Assembly (NCBI GenBank): GCA_949130485.1
Contig: OX422200.1
Location: 449,001-513,000 of the forward strand
Direction: 5' to 3'
DNA: 64,000 nt
From: Agelas oroides
Taxonomy: Eukaryota > Porifera > Demospongiae > Agelasida > Agelasidae
Shown here: piece by piece, positions 43,266 through 53,900 of the stretch
Layout of the letters: every line of letters begins with the position of its first letter
Position numbering within the stretch: position 1 is the stretch's first letter
Program-made: the position numbers and the translations under genes
The notes under the pieces: model-generated
What the model saw: the letters and a program-made list of their open reading frames with translations, nothing else
Database searches by the model: none
Told to the model about the DNA's origin: nothing

Positions 43266-44110
43266 TTAGAGATAATGATAATACAGCAAAATTGCCAAAA
43301 GGACCAGTGGTTTGATTATGCACTGCTGCTACTCGGAATGTGTACAGAGAAGCATTTGGAGTCAGTCCAGAAACAGTACTCTCATTAACCAGACCATCAG
43401 TTACAGTATTCAGCACAGCCCCACCACACATGGACTGATACTGCACAAGGTAGTGGGTGACTGCTCCACTTCCATTGAAGCACTGAACCTCACTCCAGGA
43501 GACATTTACAGTGGTAGAGTTCACTGGAGTGACTGTCACCAACTGCGGAGCTCCTAGCATTAATGCAAGAAGTGGTACATAATCAATGTGTTATACTTAT
43601 CACTGTCTACATGTACCCCACTAGCCTCATACCCAGACCACATGGGTACGAGGCTAGTACCCCACAGCTGCAAAATCAAGTAGCTAGGTAGCACATCAGT
43701 TACCTCCCAGTATGATGGGTCCCTGAATGGCCCTGTTCCATTGAAGTTGACAGCTGCGACTTGAAAGGCATACTCAGTGTTTGGAGTAAGACCATCAATT
43801 TGTGTGCTACCAGTTGATTCTGGTTTGTTCTGGTGTCTTCTGTCAGCACCCACAGGTTGCATAATGCCTCACAATACAGCCAGTAATGGGCCCATTTTGC
43901 TGGATCCAAGTTTTTGCAGCACACTATCATCATGCATAAGCAAAGTTCTTGTGTGTTGCTCAGTAAGAGAGGAGATATGAAGATAGTAACTTGTGTTTAT
44001 AGAACCTGAGAGAGAGCAGCTCTGTGATGCTACTAGCTACCAGATGAAAGCTGCAGAACACCACAAGAGTAGCGAGGTACACAGTGTTGAAGTGACATTG
44101 TTGAGCTAGC
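43266..44110 (-). pseudogene. FN3 receptor remnant (ψ) between D and E
   Basis: An intact sixth-type FN3 exon lies at 43266-43553 (APQLVTVTPVNSTT ... with phase-1 borders). Upstream is a fifth-type FN3 exon at 43700-43915 that lacks its N-terminal part and is broken by frameshifts. A decayed receptor-C-like signal exon lies near 44000-44105. No TM or tail exon follows before receptor D. This is the residue of a deleted tandem receptor gene. Confidence 0.75.
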
Positions 44111-44603
44111 TACTCATTCCTGGTCCCTGTGCCTAAACTATAGCAGAGATGATGGCAGTTAGCTAGTCACTGCCACTAAAATCTTGTTTACATGCAGTAA
44201 TGCTTGATCACATTAGAGTGTATTTTTCATAAATGATATTACTTGTAAACAGAGCAGCAATTTCTTGCATTATAGTTAAAGTAACTTTTGTGGATTAATT
44301 TGAGGTCAGACTTACGATAAACAAAGTCCCTGTGTGTCGTCCATTGTGACCTTGTACCTCATTTTCTAATTTACAAGGCTAGAGAATGACACTCTTATGC
44401 ATAATTATTCATGCTGTGCCCCTCCCCCTTTCATCTCGATGTAGTACCATATTGCGTCATGTCCTTCAATAACTGTACAAAAGCAGACTTGTTCCTTTTA
44501 CTACTACACTAACCCCTTTACTATACATGCCTAGAACACTCTGTGGTTTCTGGTTAATTCTCTATCAAGAAAAGTTGCTTTTTTAAAGTAACTAGCTAGC
44601 TGA
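44111..44603. other. Spacer downstream of receptor E
   Basis: About 490 bp, AT-rich, no feature recognised apart from the expected 3' UTR. Confidence 0.6.
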
Positions 44604-47600
44604 TTACTGTGCATGTGGGATTTCATAGACATGTGGCTCCTCCCTCTGGTCACAATCATAGCCACCATCACAGCCAACTTCTCCATAAGCTGAACACTCC
44701 TTCATAGGGATCTCTGTGATATTGGTCCTACATGAGAACATGAAGAATATCTGAGATATCTGCTAGCAACAACTTCATTGAGTTGTACCCAGATTTGCAC
44801 TGCATCATAGGCTTAAGTTAAAAGAGTTTGGGAGGCATAGAGTGCACACTGCACACAGCAAAGACAAATCAACTCACACATTGCTTGTGTCAATACCTGG
44901 TAGATTACAAGTAATTACTGTTTGTGATCATACATACCTCTTGGTTTGGTTTGTTGTCTTAGATGTAGACCTGCATGGTACAATGGTCATAATTATGATT
45001 GGTACTTCAAGATATCCCTATTAATCTGAGATTGGCTTTGCTTGTTGTCATAGATATGGATTAACATTAGTTCTGACTAGAGATCAATGTTGTTTACCTC
45101 CTGGACCAGATGACTGTAAACTGCACAACAACAACCACCATGAGAATGAACATGGTGAAAAACAACACTGCTGCAACTCCCGTCACTGCCCAAACTTCTT
45201 GGCAATTTGCTGGAGCTGCTGTCTCATCTACTGGAGCTGTAGTCTCATTGGATGGAACTGTCTCATTGGATGGAAGTGTTGTCTGATCTATAGCTACAGA
45301 ATGTAAATGTACACAGCAACATACAAAGTCTAGCTTCATCCCAGTCTACTTTCCATTTTACAGTACAAAAGAGGGGAGAGCCTTGCTTACAGTATATATG
45401 TGTGGACATGAAGTAAATTGTTAGCTACACATAAAGAAGGCACGCTACATTTCATTGCTTACAGTATAGCTACACGTATGTACACATTGAAGCACATTGA
45501 AAGTACACATGTAAGATGTAAGACACAGCAATACCTGGATTGTTTATTGGGCATGTGGATGGTGCTCCACCTATAGATACAAAAGATACTCTCTTCAAAA
45601 TCACATTTCATTGCCTACACAAACATGTGGAGGGAGAGAACCTTTGCCACGAGTATACATATGTAAGCATTACCTGAGTCATCTGTTGGGCATGTGGGTG
45701 GTGTACCTGCAGTTATAGTTGTAAACTATCACATATACACAAGGTAGCTACACTCCTCAAAATCACCCCTGCATACCTGCAGATGTAGCAAGATCAACAA
45801 GATGGCTGAAAGGACCAATATTTTGATTATGCACTGCTGCCACTTGGAATTTGTACAGAGAAGCATTTGGAGTCAGTCCAGAAACAGTAATCTCATTAGC
45901 CGGACCATCAGTTACAGTATTCTGCACAGCCCCACCACACATGGACTGATACTGCACAAGGTAGTGGGTGACGGCTCCACTTCCATTGAAGCACTGAACC
46001 TCACACCAGGAGACAGTTACAGTGGTGGAGTTCACTGCAGTGACTGTCACCAACGGTGGAGCTCCTGTAAATTGAGTGGAAAATCAGACTGTATGTATGA
46101 TCATGCACAGCTTGTTTGTAACCTACCTCCAAGTGTGATGGGTTCACTGAATGGGCCAGTTCCATTGACATTAACTGCTGCCACTTGGAAAGCATGCTCA
46201 GTGTTTGGAGTAAGATACTCAATTATGGTGCTACCTGTTGTCACTACTCCCTTGCTCCCCTGCATATCTCTGTGAGCACCACAGGTTGCATAATATCTCA
46301 CAACATAGCCAGTTATTAATCCATTTTGTTGGATGCAAGGCACCCGTCTCCACCTGAGTAACACTTCAGTGTGTTGTACAAACATGGCCTCCAGTAACTG
46401 TGGTGCTCCTGAGGGAACTGAGTATGTACAAAATTATGTACTGAGTAAGCAAGTGATCCTCGTTTACTTAAACATTAGTATTTATTCTACCTGTTGTGAA
46501 TGTCTTTGCATACACTGGGCCAGTACAAAACACTCTACCTCCACTGAACCCAGTCTGGTTGACAGCGAAGGTGTAGTTTATTCCTTCTTGCAGTGTATCT
46601 AATGTGTGCTCCTGATGATCTGTCTCTAAACTGCTCTTATTAATGTAGGTCCCACATGTTCCCCTGTAGTAGATGTGGTATTGCTGTGTGTGGCAGGGAG
46701 CCACCCATGTCAGACGTACTGAGGTAGGAGACAGTACAGCTGCTGAGAGACTGTGAGGACCTGAAGGGATAGACAGCAATAACCGTTAGTTTTCATCATA
46801 AACACTTGAGCACTTCATTGTACCTGGTGGTGTAAAAAATGTTACCCCCTCCCTCCTGTGTTCTCCAGCAGTGGCCATCACAGTGATGGTGTAGTTTGTG
46901 TTACACTGGTGGATAGCGAGAGTGGTCTCAGTTGCTGCTGGGTTACTGAGCTGCAGGGAGGACTCACCACCACCCTCAGGATGGTAGGTGACAGTGGTGG
47001 TGTTGAAGCAGTTGGGAGCTGGGCCTGAACTAGTCCACTGCCATGCTACCCTGACAGTTGAGGTCCTTATAATCTGAGCAGTGATCCCAGTGGGAGTGGG
47101 AGGAGCTGGAGTGGTACGATGGTACAGTTAAGTCAGTTAAATACAGATTACATATTATGTGTATACCTCTTGCTGGTAGAGGAACCATTATGGGGGCACT
47201 TGTTGTAGTAATGTGATAATGACCACCCCTGACATAAACCCAGATGGTGTACTTTGTGTTGCACTCTAGGTTGGACAAGGTGGCACTGGTTGTTGCTGTT
47301 GTGTTGCTTACTGTGTACATCATCAGAGAACCTCCCTCAGGTTGGTAGTGAACTCTAACAAGGTCAACAATGCATGTGGGCTGAAACCGTTGTGACCACT
47401 GCCATGATACTCTGACACTTGTGTTGTCTGCAGTAACTTCAACTCTTACATCAATTGGGTCTTGTATATCTGTGCAATGGAAGTACCATGATCACATTGC
47501 TATACCAATTGAATCTCATGCATGCAGTATTTTTTACCTCCAACAGCCGCTTGCACTTGTCTGCTATTCAGTGTGGCACGTATACCATCTGAGGTTTTTC

Positions 47601-48367
47601 CAGTAACTATCACAGTGATGTAGTATATAGTACACCGGAGGCCAGTCTGAATGAACTCATTCTCTAATGTATTGTTAGTTGTGTAGGTTACTGCTGCAGG
47701 CCCCCTTCTACTAGTTCTGAACTCCACCCTCACAGATGCCACACACTCAGGTGGTACTGTTGTGCTCCAAGTCACTCTAGCAGCAGGGGTTGAAAATCCC
47801 CTCACATTCTCAGCACTCACAGGAACAGTGGAGAGTGTAAGACTACCAGCTACATGTGTAATAACAAAAATGCTGCAATGACACATTGTGGGGATTGTAC
47901 AATAGCTACATAAATCATCAAGAAAACTCTTAGTAGCTATGTAGCTATGCTGTCGTCCAACTAGCATGTAGCCTAGCTGAGTAACAACAAGACAATTCCC
48001 TTACCACGGATGATAGTTTTATTATTCATAGACTATTCCTACAAAGCATACACCCAACCACTGAAGGGGCCCATGCAGATGTCACATATTCCTACATCTG
48101 CATGTTCTGTATACTTCATAATCAACACAGTATATGAAGTGACTTCCTTGGGCTAGCTATATATTATAGTGGATGGTGAACCAACATTCTGCCACATAGG
48201 CTCATTGATACTTAGCAGTTATAGTTATTATCATCATTATGTAGCTTTAGGTATATCTACTGAACTACCTACATAGTACCTGAGAGGGGGCATGTCTGTC
48301 CTCCAACTAGCATCCAGCCGCAGCTTCTGAGGACCAACAAGATGAACAAGAACGATTCACTGGCCAT
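44604..48367 (-). CDS. FN3 receptor E: six FN3 domains, TM, YEIP tail
   Basis: Exons: 48280-48367 (signal peptide, MASESFLFILLVLRS), FN3 exons 47538-47849, 47167-47469, 46824-47105, 46491-46760, 46127-46408 and 45777-46064, two stalk exons 45674-45706 and 45535-45570 (both with a TCP motif), TM 45098-45293, 44938-44970, 44604-44727. The sum is 2247 nt, 748 aa. The stalk exon is duplicated relative to C and D, and the TM exon carries a repeated PSNET. The tail has SAYGEVG, then HVYEIPHAQ and stop, three residues beyond the YEIP end of C and D. The signal exon, the first FN3 exon and the introns between them are nearly identical to those of phosphatase F, while the C-terminal half resembles C and D. 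It therefore reads as a chimera or a product of gene conversion. Confidence 0.87.
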
Positions 48368-49535
48368 GGTTTGTATCCAGAATCCAGCTAGCCAGATAAA
48401 CTTGTTTGTAAGCAAGCTCACTAGCTAAGTGGTTTACAAAAAACAATTTCCGAACCATATATAGCATTGCTATTCTAAGCCACTTTGTAAACAGTGTTAC
48501 CTAATCATGTTTTTGAGCACTCTGCCACTAAATCAACAACCTATGTAGCTACATGTACATATCGTAATTGCATTAGTTGCACTACTACTTACTCTATCTA
48601 TGTTATTAGGTAACCATCCTTTTGTGTGTTGCAGAGTAGAACTGTAGCTAGCTATGGGAGCAACCAAGACTGCATGACTCATGCATGTATATAGTTAGGT
48701 TGACAATCATCCTCAGAAATTTGACAAGTATGCCACAGACCAACATACAACCTTTACTGCACAATATAGGGTATGTAGCTATCTCAATTGCTCCCAAGAC
48801 CCACTTTCGCCAACTGCCATGGAAACTATATTCCACCTGAATCAATGCGGAAAAGCTCTCATTTATACTAACTTAGTCTCTTACAAAAACTAGATCAAAG
48901 CAAGCAAGCAAGCAAATCAGCCAGCCAGCCAGATATGGTGTGCATTGCTATATAGGAAGATATGGTGCACAGATGCAAGGGATGTACCAGCTGTGTTGGC
49001 AGATCCATTGTTCATGCAAGCAACAATTTTTTTGTTTATCAGTTTTGAGGGAATAACGTACAAAGAGATCAAATTCAGTTACTGTTGTCAGTGTCAGTCA
49101 TAAAGTAAATTCATTGTTTAGTACCAAAGGGGGTGGAAGTTAACATTCCCCAATTTAATATGTTACCAATCTGCATTACCTTATCATGGATTATTTGCAC
49201 CTGCAAATTTTGTGTACAAGATTACCAGTATATACTATACACATTACCAAAATTTGGAATCTTGAACCTTGGGATCTGGTAATTATAAGTTCACAAAAAG
49301 TTTATGATTGTTCATAAATGTTCTTCGTGGTTCACTGTAGTAAAAAAAAGTTCAAGCAGAGGAAAAGGTCCTGTCATTGATAGTAGAGTACTCTGGTTCT
49401 GTTCATGATCTCTGCCTCGTTTCCAGGTCGAATTCCGGATCGTGTGAACCAACCATACCTATTAGTCTCGCAAGCCACACCCTTTGCAGGGGGTGTGGCT
49501 TGTGAGACTAACCTTGTACTGGACTGCACTGAGTG
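48368..49535. other. Divergent spacer between receptor E and the copine pseudogene
   Basis: Copy of the 61195-62351 spacer with many small differences and indels. It includes a 16-bp-arm hairpin at 49463-49510 (tagtctcgcaagccac ...). It would hold the receptor E promoter. No gene is seen. Confidence 0.65.
49463..49510. repeat. TAGTCTCGC hairpin repeat
   Basis: Perfect-arm hairpin (tagtctcgcaagccacacc and its complement, one mismatch). The paralogous copy is at 62278-62325, so the insertion predates the duplication. Confidence 0.75.
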
Positions 49536-51455
49536 ATGGCGACCTTATGGCATGCCGCTTGTAACAAAACTCGAAATTGCATATGGTCACCATGTAAGCA
49601 AACTTGCGTGAAAAAAAAAAAAAAAGTGAAAAGAAAAGAAAGGAAGAACTGTATCCCCTGTCCCTAGCCCTAACCCTAGCCCTATACCACTTGTCCACTA
49701 GCTACCCCGGAGGACCACTTACACTATACCGTCTAATGTGTGAACTATACTGTATAATACCCTTATATGGTGACCACGTAAACGACTACTTTATACGGTG
49801 ACCATGTAAGCTTACATGGCTTACACGGTGACCATGTAAGCTTACATGGTGACCATATACAATCCCGAGTTTTGTTACAAACGGCGTGCTGTACAACCTA
49901 CCCTCCCACGTGTTCTCCAAATCCGACCCGTTGGTGGCAGTCTACACGTACAACAAGTCCAATGATCAGTGGAATGAGGTGCGTGCAGCTAGACAAAGCA
50001 TTACCTTTAAGTAGGACAACCTTGAATCACAAATCTCCGAGTCATGTGGACGGACGGATGGGTAATGTCTAACTGTACACAAGATTCACCAAAAAATTTG
50101 TACCAAACTGCTTTCTCTACCAGGGAGTTATGCCCACAAATCCATACGTAAAGTTTTTACTTGTCTTGTGTGTGTGTGTTGATGATGTGGTCAGACTGGG
50201 GGTGGAGCCTTTGAGAGGGTGCAAATTTTTATTTTAGCTGAGGGACTAAAAATTGATTTGTCCTGGGACCACTTCAATTCCAGTCTACAGGCCAAAACAC
50301 ACATTTGACCTCAAAAACAGTAATTTGGCTATGGTGGCTTTCCAAAAAAATTCGACACACCTCCACTCAAACCAACCAAAACTGAGCCCAGTTTCAGAAA
50401 GCTCAACTCACCCCCTACAAAACTATGTATGCTTTTTCCCACTCACCTCCAGGCCAGGGAGTTATGCCCACAAACCTACTCCCTGTCATTGCCCCTAGAA
50501 TGGAGCCAAGTTACACACATTCCCACTAGCATACAATCGGGCGAGCCCGAAAGGTCAGCTTTCTACAGTACCTTTGCCAGACAACTGTGTGATGATACCC
50601 ATCTTCCAGGATGGCTCTCTGCCTTTCCACCAGACTCACAAACATTCAAGCCCACTCAGGCAAGCTTTGCACACACAAATAGCCAACCATCACATTCAAC
50701 GAGCTAGAAAATCTTTTTAGTGTGTTTTTTTTTTAAGTGTTGGAGGATTTCTTCAAAGTTGTGCCCAGCCACATTAAAGTGCCACCAGACCACTACAAAG
50801 GGCCGCAGGCCACATCAAAGGGACACGCCCCCTTTGTTGATTCCGGTTGCCACCATGGGAAAGTGTAAACAAGCCAACAAATTTCAATTGCGCCATTATG
50901 GTCACCCGGCCTCATTAATTATTCATAAGCAAAATCGGCCCGATTCACGATTCAAGGTTGTCCTACCTTTAGACGAATCATCTGTCCTAATGTCGTAGAC
51001 TTTTCCTCAAAAGAAGTGGAACATTGCCTGCCTAAACTGCATAGTGAGAAATGAGGTGCATGCAGCTAGACTGAATCATCTGTCATGAGAAATTCCAACA
51101 TACATGCTCACATGCTGATCAAAGAAAGGTTGTTGGTAAATTTGTTATGATGAACAACAGAACCCTGCCTGTTTACACTTGTCAATACCAATGACCATGG
51201 AATGAGGTGCATGCAGCAAAATCATCTGTCACGCTGTCGTGTGCTCACTATTATACTCAGAGACACTCACATACATAAGCTAGATTAAAGAAGGCTGGTA
51301 GTTCTATGTAGATCTTTTACGATAAGCAGAACTGGAACCCTGCCTTTCTAAACATGATGGAATGAGGTCCATGCAGACATAACGCAGCTAGCTACTGTAA
51401 ACAAATGATGTGCTAGCTGCTGTTGTAGACGAACTTTGCATAGTGATCCATTCCC

Positions 51456-51507
<52 letters not shown>

Positions 51508-51566
51508 GCTCGCACTGATTGGATCAAGAGCAATATTAACCGTTTTGAGGAAGTGCAGAAACTAAG
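49536..51566 (+). pseudogene. Copine 5'-end pseudogene
   Basis: Duplicate of the copine start at 62352. ATGGCGACCT is at 49536. A 350-bp insertion follows, then the rest of exon 1 from ACCTACCCTCCC, lacking its middle part (the VELHLSCKKLRD segment), to the donor near 49978. Exon 2 (51505-51566) keeps its CA-tract acceptor but has lost 33 nt. About 1 kb of unrelated sequence lies in the intron. No third exon is seen. It is non-functional as a copine. Confidence 0.8.
49546..49895. mobile_element. MITE inserted in copine pseudogene exon 1
   Basis: 350 bp with inverted ends of about 50 bp (gcttgtaacaaaactcg near the left end, cgagttttgttacaaacg near the right), flanked by a 4-bp duplication acct. 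The interior has palindromic gtgaccatgtaagcttacat units. No coding capacity. Confidence 0.8.
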
Positions 51567-53100
51567 GTACACAACAGTTGAGGTAACAACAAGAGTATAC
51601 ACAAAATATAATCCGAAGGAGCAACTCAGGTTTGCCCTTACCATAGGCAAGGACTGACGTTCACTCATCTGTGGGGCAAAAGTATATAACAGACAAGCAA
51701 CACCTTAGACTCATGCAACACCATTACCACAGTTGGGGGTTTAGTCACATTCCTGTGGCAAGTGGTTGTGTTACTCAAGTTGTAGTACTCAAATTGGCAT
51801 ATGCACACTATGTATGGTAAACATGTTCCCTGGCCATCCTTAGCATTCTTAAGATATCAGTACCTTTGTAGAAAAACCAGTGTAAGCGCACATAAGCCAT
51901 TTTTGAGTGTGACAACAAACTTGAAATTTCTAATATTTGTTCTAGCAGTGAACTTCAGCACAAATCTGCGGCTATATTCCTTACTGAATAGAATAGCTAT
52001 TATTCAGACCCCATCCAGCTTTGTCATCAGAAAGTAGGAAGAGCATGGTATATGAGTGTCGTGAAGCAGTTCATAAGCTCCTGCCATGACATAATTTGAC
52101 AAACAGCCAAAATTTTCAGCAAATTGTTCAAGCAAATAGCTATACATCCAGGTTCAGTATAGTTACTGCCTCGACTAGCTAAGTTCAACTTAGCTGCCTG
52201 GCTCCTCTTGCTGTTCTGAACTCAGGTATGTAATGCACAGTTAACCCCTTTCTATCATCCTTCAATCCTGACATCACATAAGTGAAATAATGTACCAGGC
52301 TCTCTCACTTTTCTGTAATGCAAGCGATAAAATGCCTGGGAACGACTCATGGCTGCAGTGGGACTGAATCATTTTCAGAGTCCTTACAGTTTGTTAGTCT
52401 CAGCATGTGTTCTTAAGGCACTGACTCAAGACAAAGAACACCTGGATGAATGCCTCTCAAAAACTTTTGAAAAGACAAGCCAGACATCATTATAAATCTA
52501 GAGGGATCGAGAACTGCACTGTTGTATGAACTCATCAATTCAAGCTTGTAATCTGTAGCTACACACCTGGTATAAGCATGCAGTATAAGCATGCAAAATG
52601 TCCTGGGGTGTAGGCCTTTGCCAGCTTGTCAAAAAGCCTCTGGTACACAGTATGCTGGTAGTGGAGGCTACTGTTTCCCCACAAGTTTCTTGACAGATAA
52701 AGTGATCAAGGAGTGCTTCTTTGAAGAATAGTACTGATACCCTGTGTATTTAGTAGTATAGCATTCTGTGTTTTAGTCAGGTAATTACCATGCTATTAGC
52801 TAGTCTCGCGTGGCCAAACCCTTACTGGGTAAGGGTCTGGGCACGCGAGACTAGCTCTCAGTTATGAACCACTGCAGAATGATCTGACTAAGAGTTGAGC
52901 TTACTGTGAGTGAATACTGTAGTATTGACACAGATAGACTGTAGTTGAATAATCTTGTTTAGGAACTATTTAGTGGCTCCTGGGAGTTTGCATGCACTAT
53001 AGAAGTACCTAATATTCACTTGCACAGTGCCACTTGAACTGTGCAGTCTGCAACATTTCACTTTAGTGTAGTGCATAAGTACATCATGTTCAGATTAGAA
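51567..53100. other. Spacer without recognised gene
   Basis: About 1.5 kb between the copine pseudogene and the relic FN3 fragment. A strong hairpin lies at 52801-52854. ORFs here are short and unsupported. Confidence 0.6.
52801..52854. repeat. TAGTCTCGCG hairpin repeat
   Basis: Arms tagtctcgcgtggccaaaccctta and its near-complement. Same terminal motif as the hairpins at 49463 and 62278 but a different interior. Confidence 0.7.
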
Positions 53101-53102
53101 GT

Positions 53103-53290
53103 CATGTCCAGATTGGAAATGTTCAGATGGGAAATATTCAGATTGGAAATGTTCAGATTGGAAATGTTCAGATTGAAAATGTCCAGATTGAAAATGTCCA
53201 GATTGAAAATGTCCAGATTGAAAATGTCCAGATTGAAAATGTCCAGATTGAAAATGTCCAGATTGGAAACGTCTATATTGGAAACGCGGA
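53103..53290. repeat. 15-bp GATTGAAAATGTCCA minisatellite
   Basis: About 12 copies, graded from gattggaaatgttca to gattgaaaatgtcca. The 15-bp period keeps all frames open on both strands (NLDIF on minus). It directly abuts the relic FN3 fragment. Confidence 0.9.
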
Positions 53291-53322
53291 GATTGGCAGA
53301 ATGGAATGGCCCTTCTCGGCCA

Positions 53323-53560
53323 CCGTAGAAAGGACCAGTGGTTTCATTATGCGCTGCTGCCACTTGGAATTTGTACAGAGAAGCGTTTGGAGTCAGTCCA
53401 GAAACAGTACTCTCATGAACTGGACCATCAGTTGCTACATTCTGCACAGCCCCACCACACATGGACTGATACTGCACAAGGTAGTGGGTGACTGCTCCAC
53501 TTCCATTGAAGTACTGAACCTCACTCCAGGAGACATTTACAGTGGTGGAGTTTACTGTCT
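53323..53560 (-). pseudogene. Relic sixth-type FN3 exon
   Basis: Minus-strand sequence matches the last FN3 exon of receptors C-E (SWSEVQ ... SMCGGAVQN ... SGLTPNASLYKFQVAA). The start of the exon is lost after TVNS, its conserved Cys after EVQ is Tyr, and the end runs into the minisatellite. No partner exons are nearby. It lies downstream of phosphatase F. Confidence 0.75.
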
Positions 53561-53900
53561 ACACTAATAAGACTACCTGCCATATTTATTCACTTCCAAA
53601 CTTGCATCATCATAAAAGTGAATGTTGAGTAGTAAACCTTGTTCAACTATAAGTGGCAAGTAAGGGCAAAAAAAAAACAAAAAAAAACAGTAGCCAAAGT
53701 ATTTCCCTGCTTACAGAATCATACAAAGTGTGTAGCTATGTAATGATGAATGGAACTGTACAGATAGGTAATGTTGTAATACACACCACTGTTGCCACAA
53801 TGTAATCCACTAGGTTGCTACAGCTTTAACAAGTTAAACAATATACTACCGGTACTAATGCTATGAATCCATGCTACAATGACTTGGTTGAACAAGAAAG
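53561..53900. other. Spacer below phosphatase F stop codon
   Basis: About 340 bp with A-rich runs near 53670-53690. Expected to hold the 3' UTR of the phosphatase gene. Nothing else seen. Confidence 0.6.

Noticed and set aside
49660..49685. Telomere-like ccctaaccctagccc
   Set aside because: Too short and degenerate, inside a MITE; not an interstitial telomere.
50000..51060. Possible gene in the pseudocopine intron
   Set aside because: Short plus-strand ORFs (about 80-92 codons) overlap in different frames and have no recognisable motif. More likely an inserted repeat of unknown type.
53041..53328. Pentapeptide-repeat protein encoded by the 15-bp array
   Set aside because: The period is imposed by the minisatellite. 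Both strands give five-residue repeats, and there is no start or splice support.
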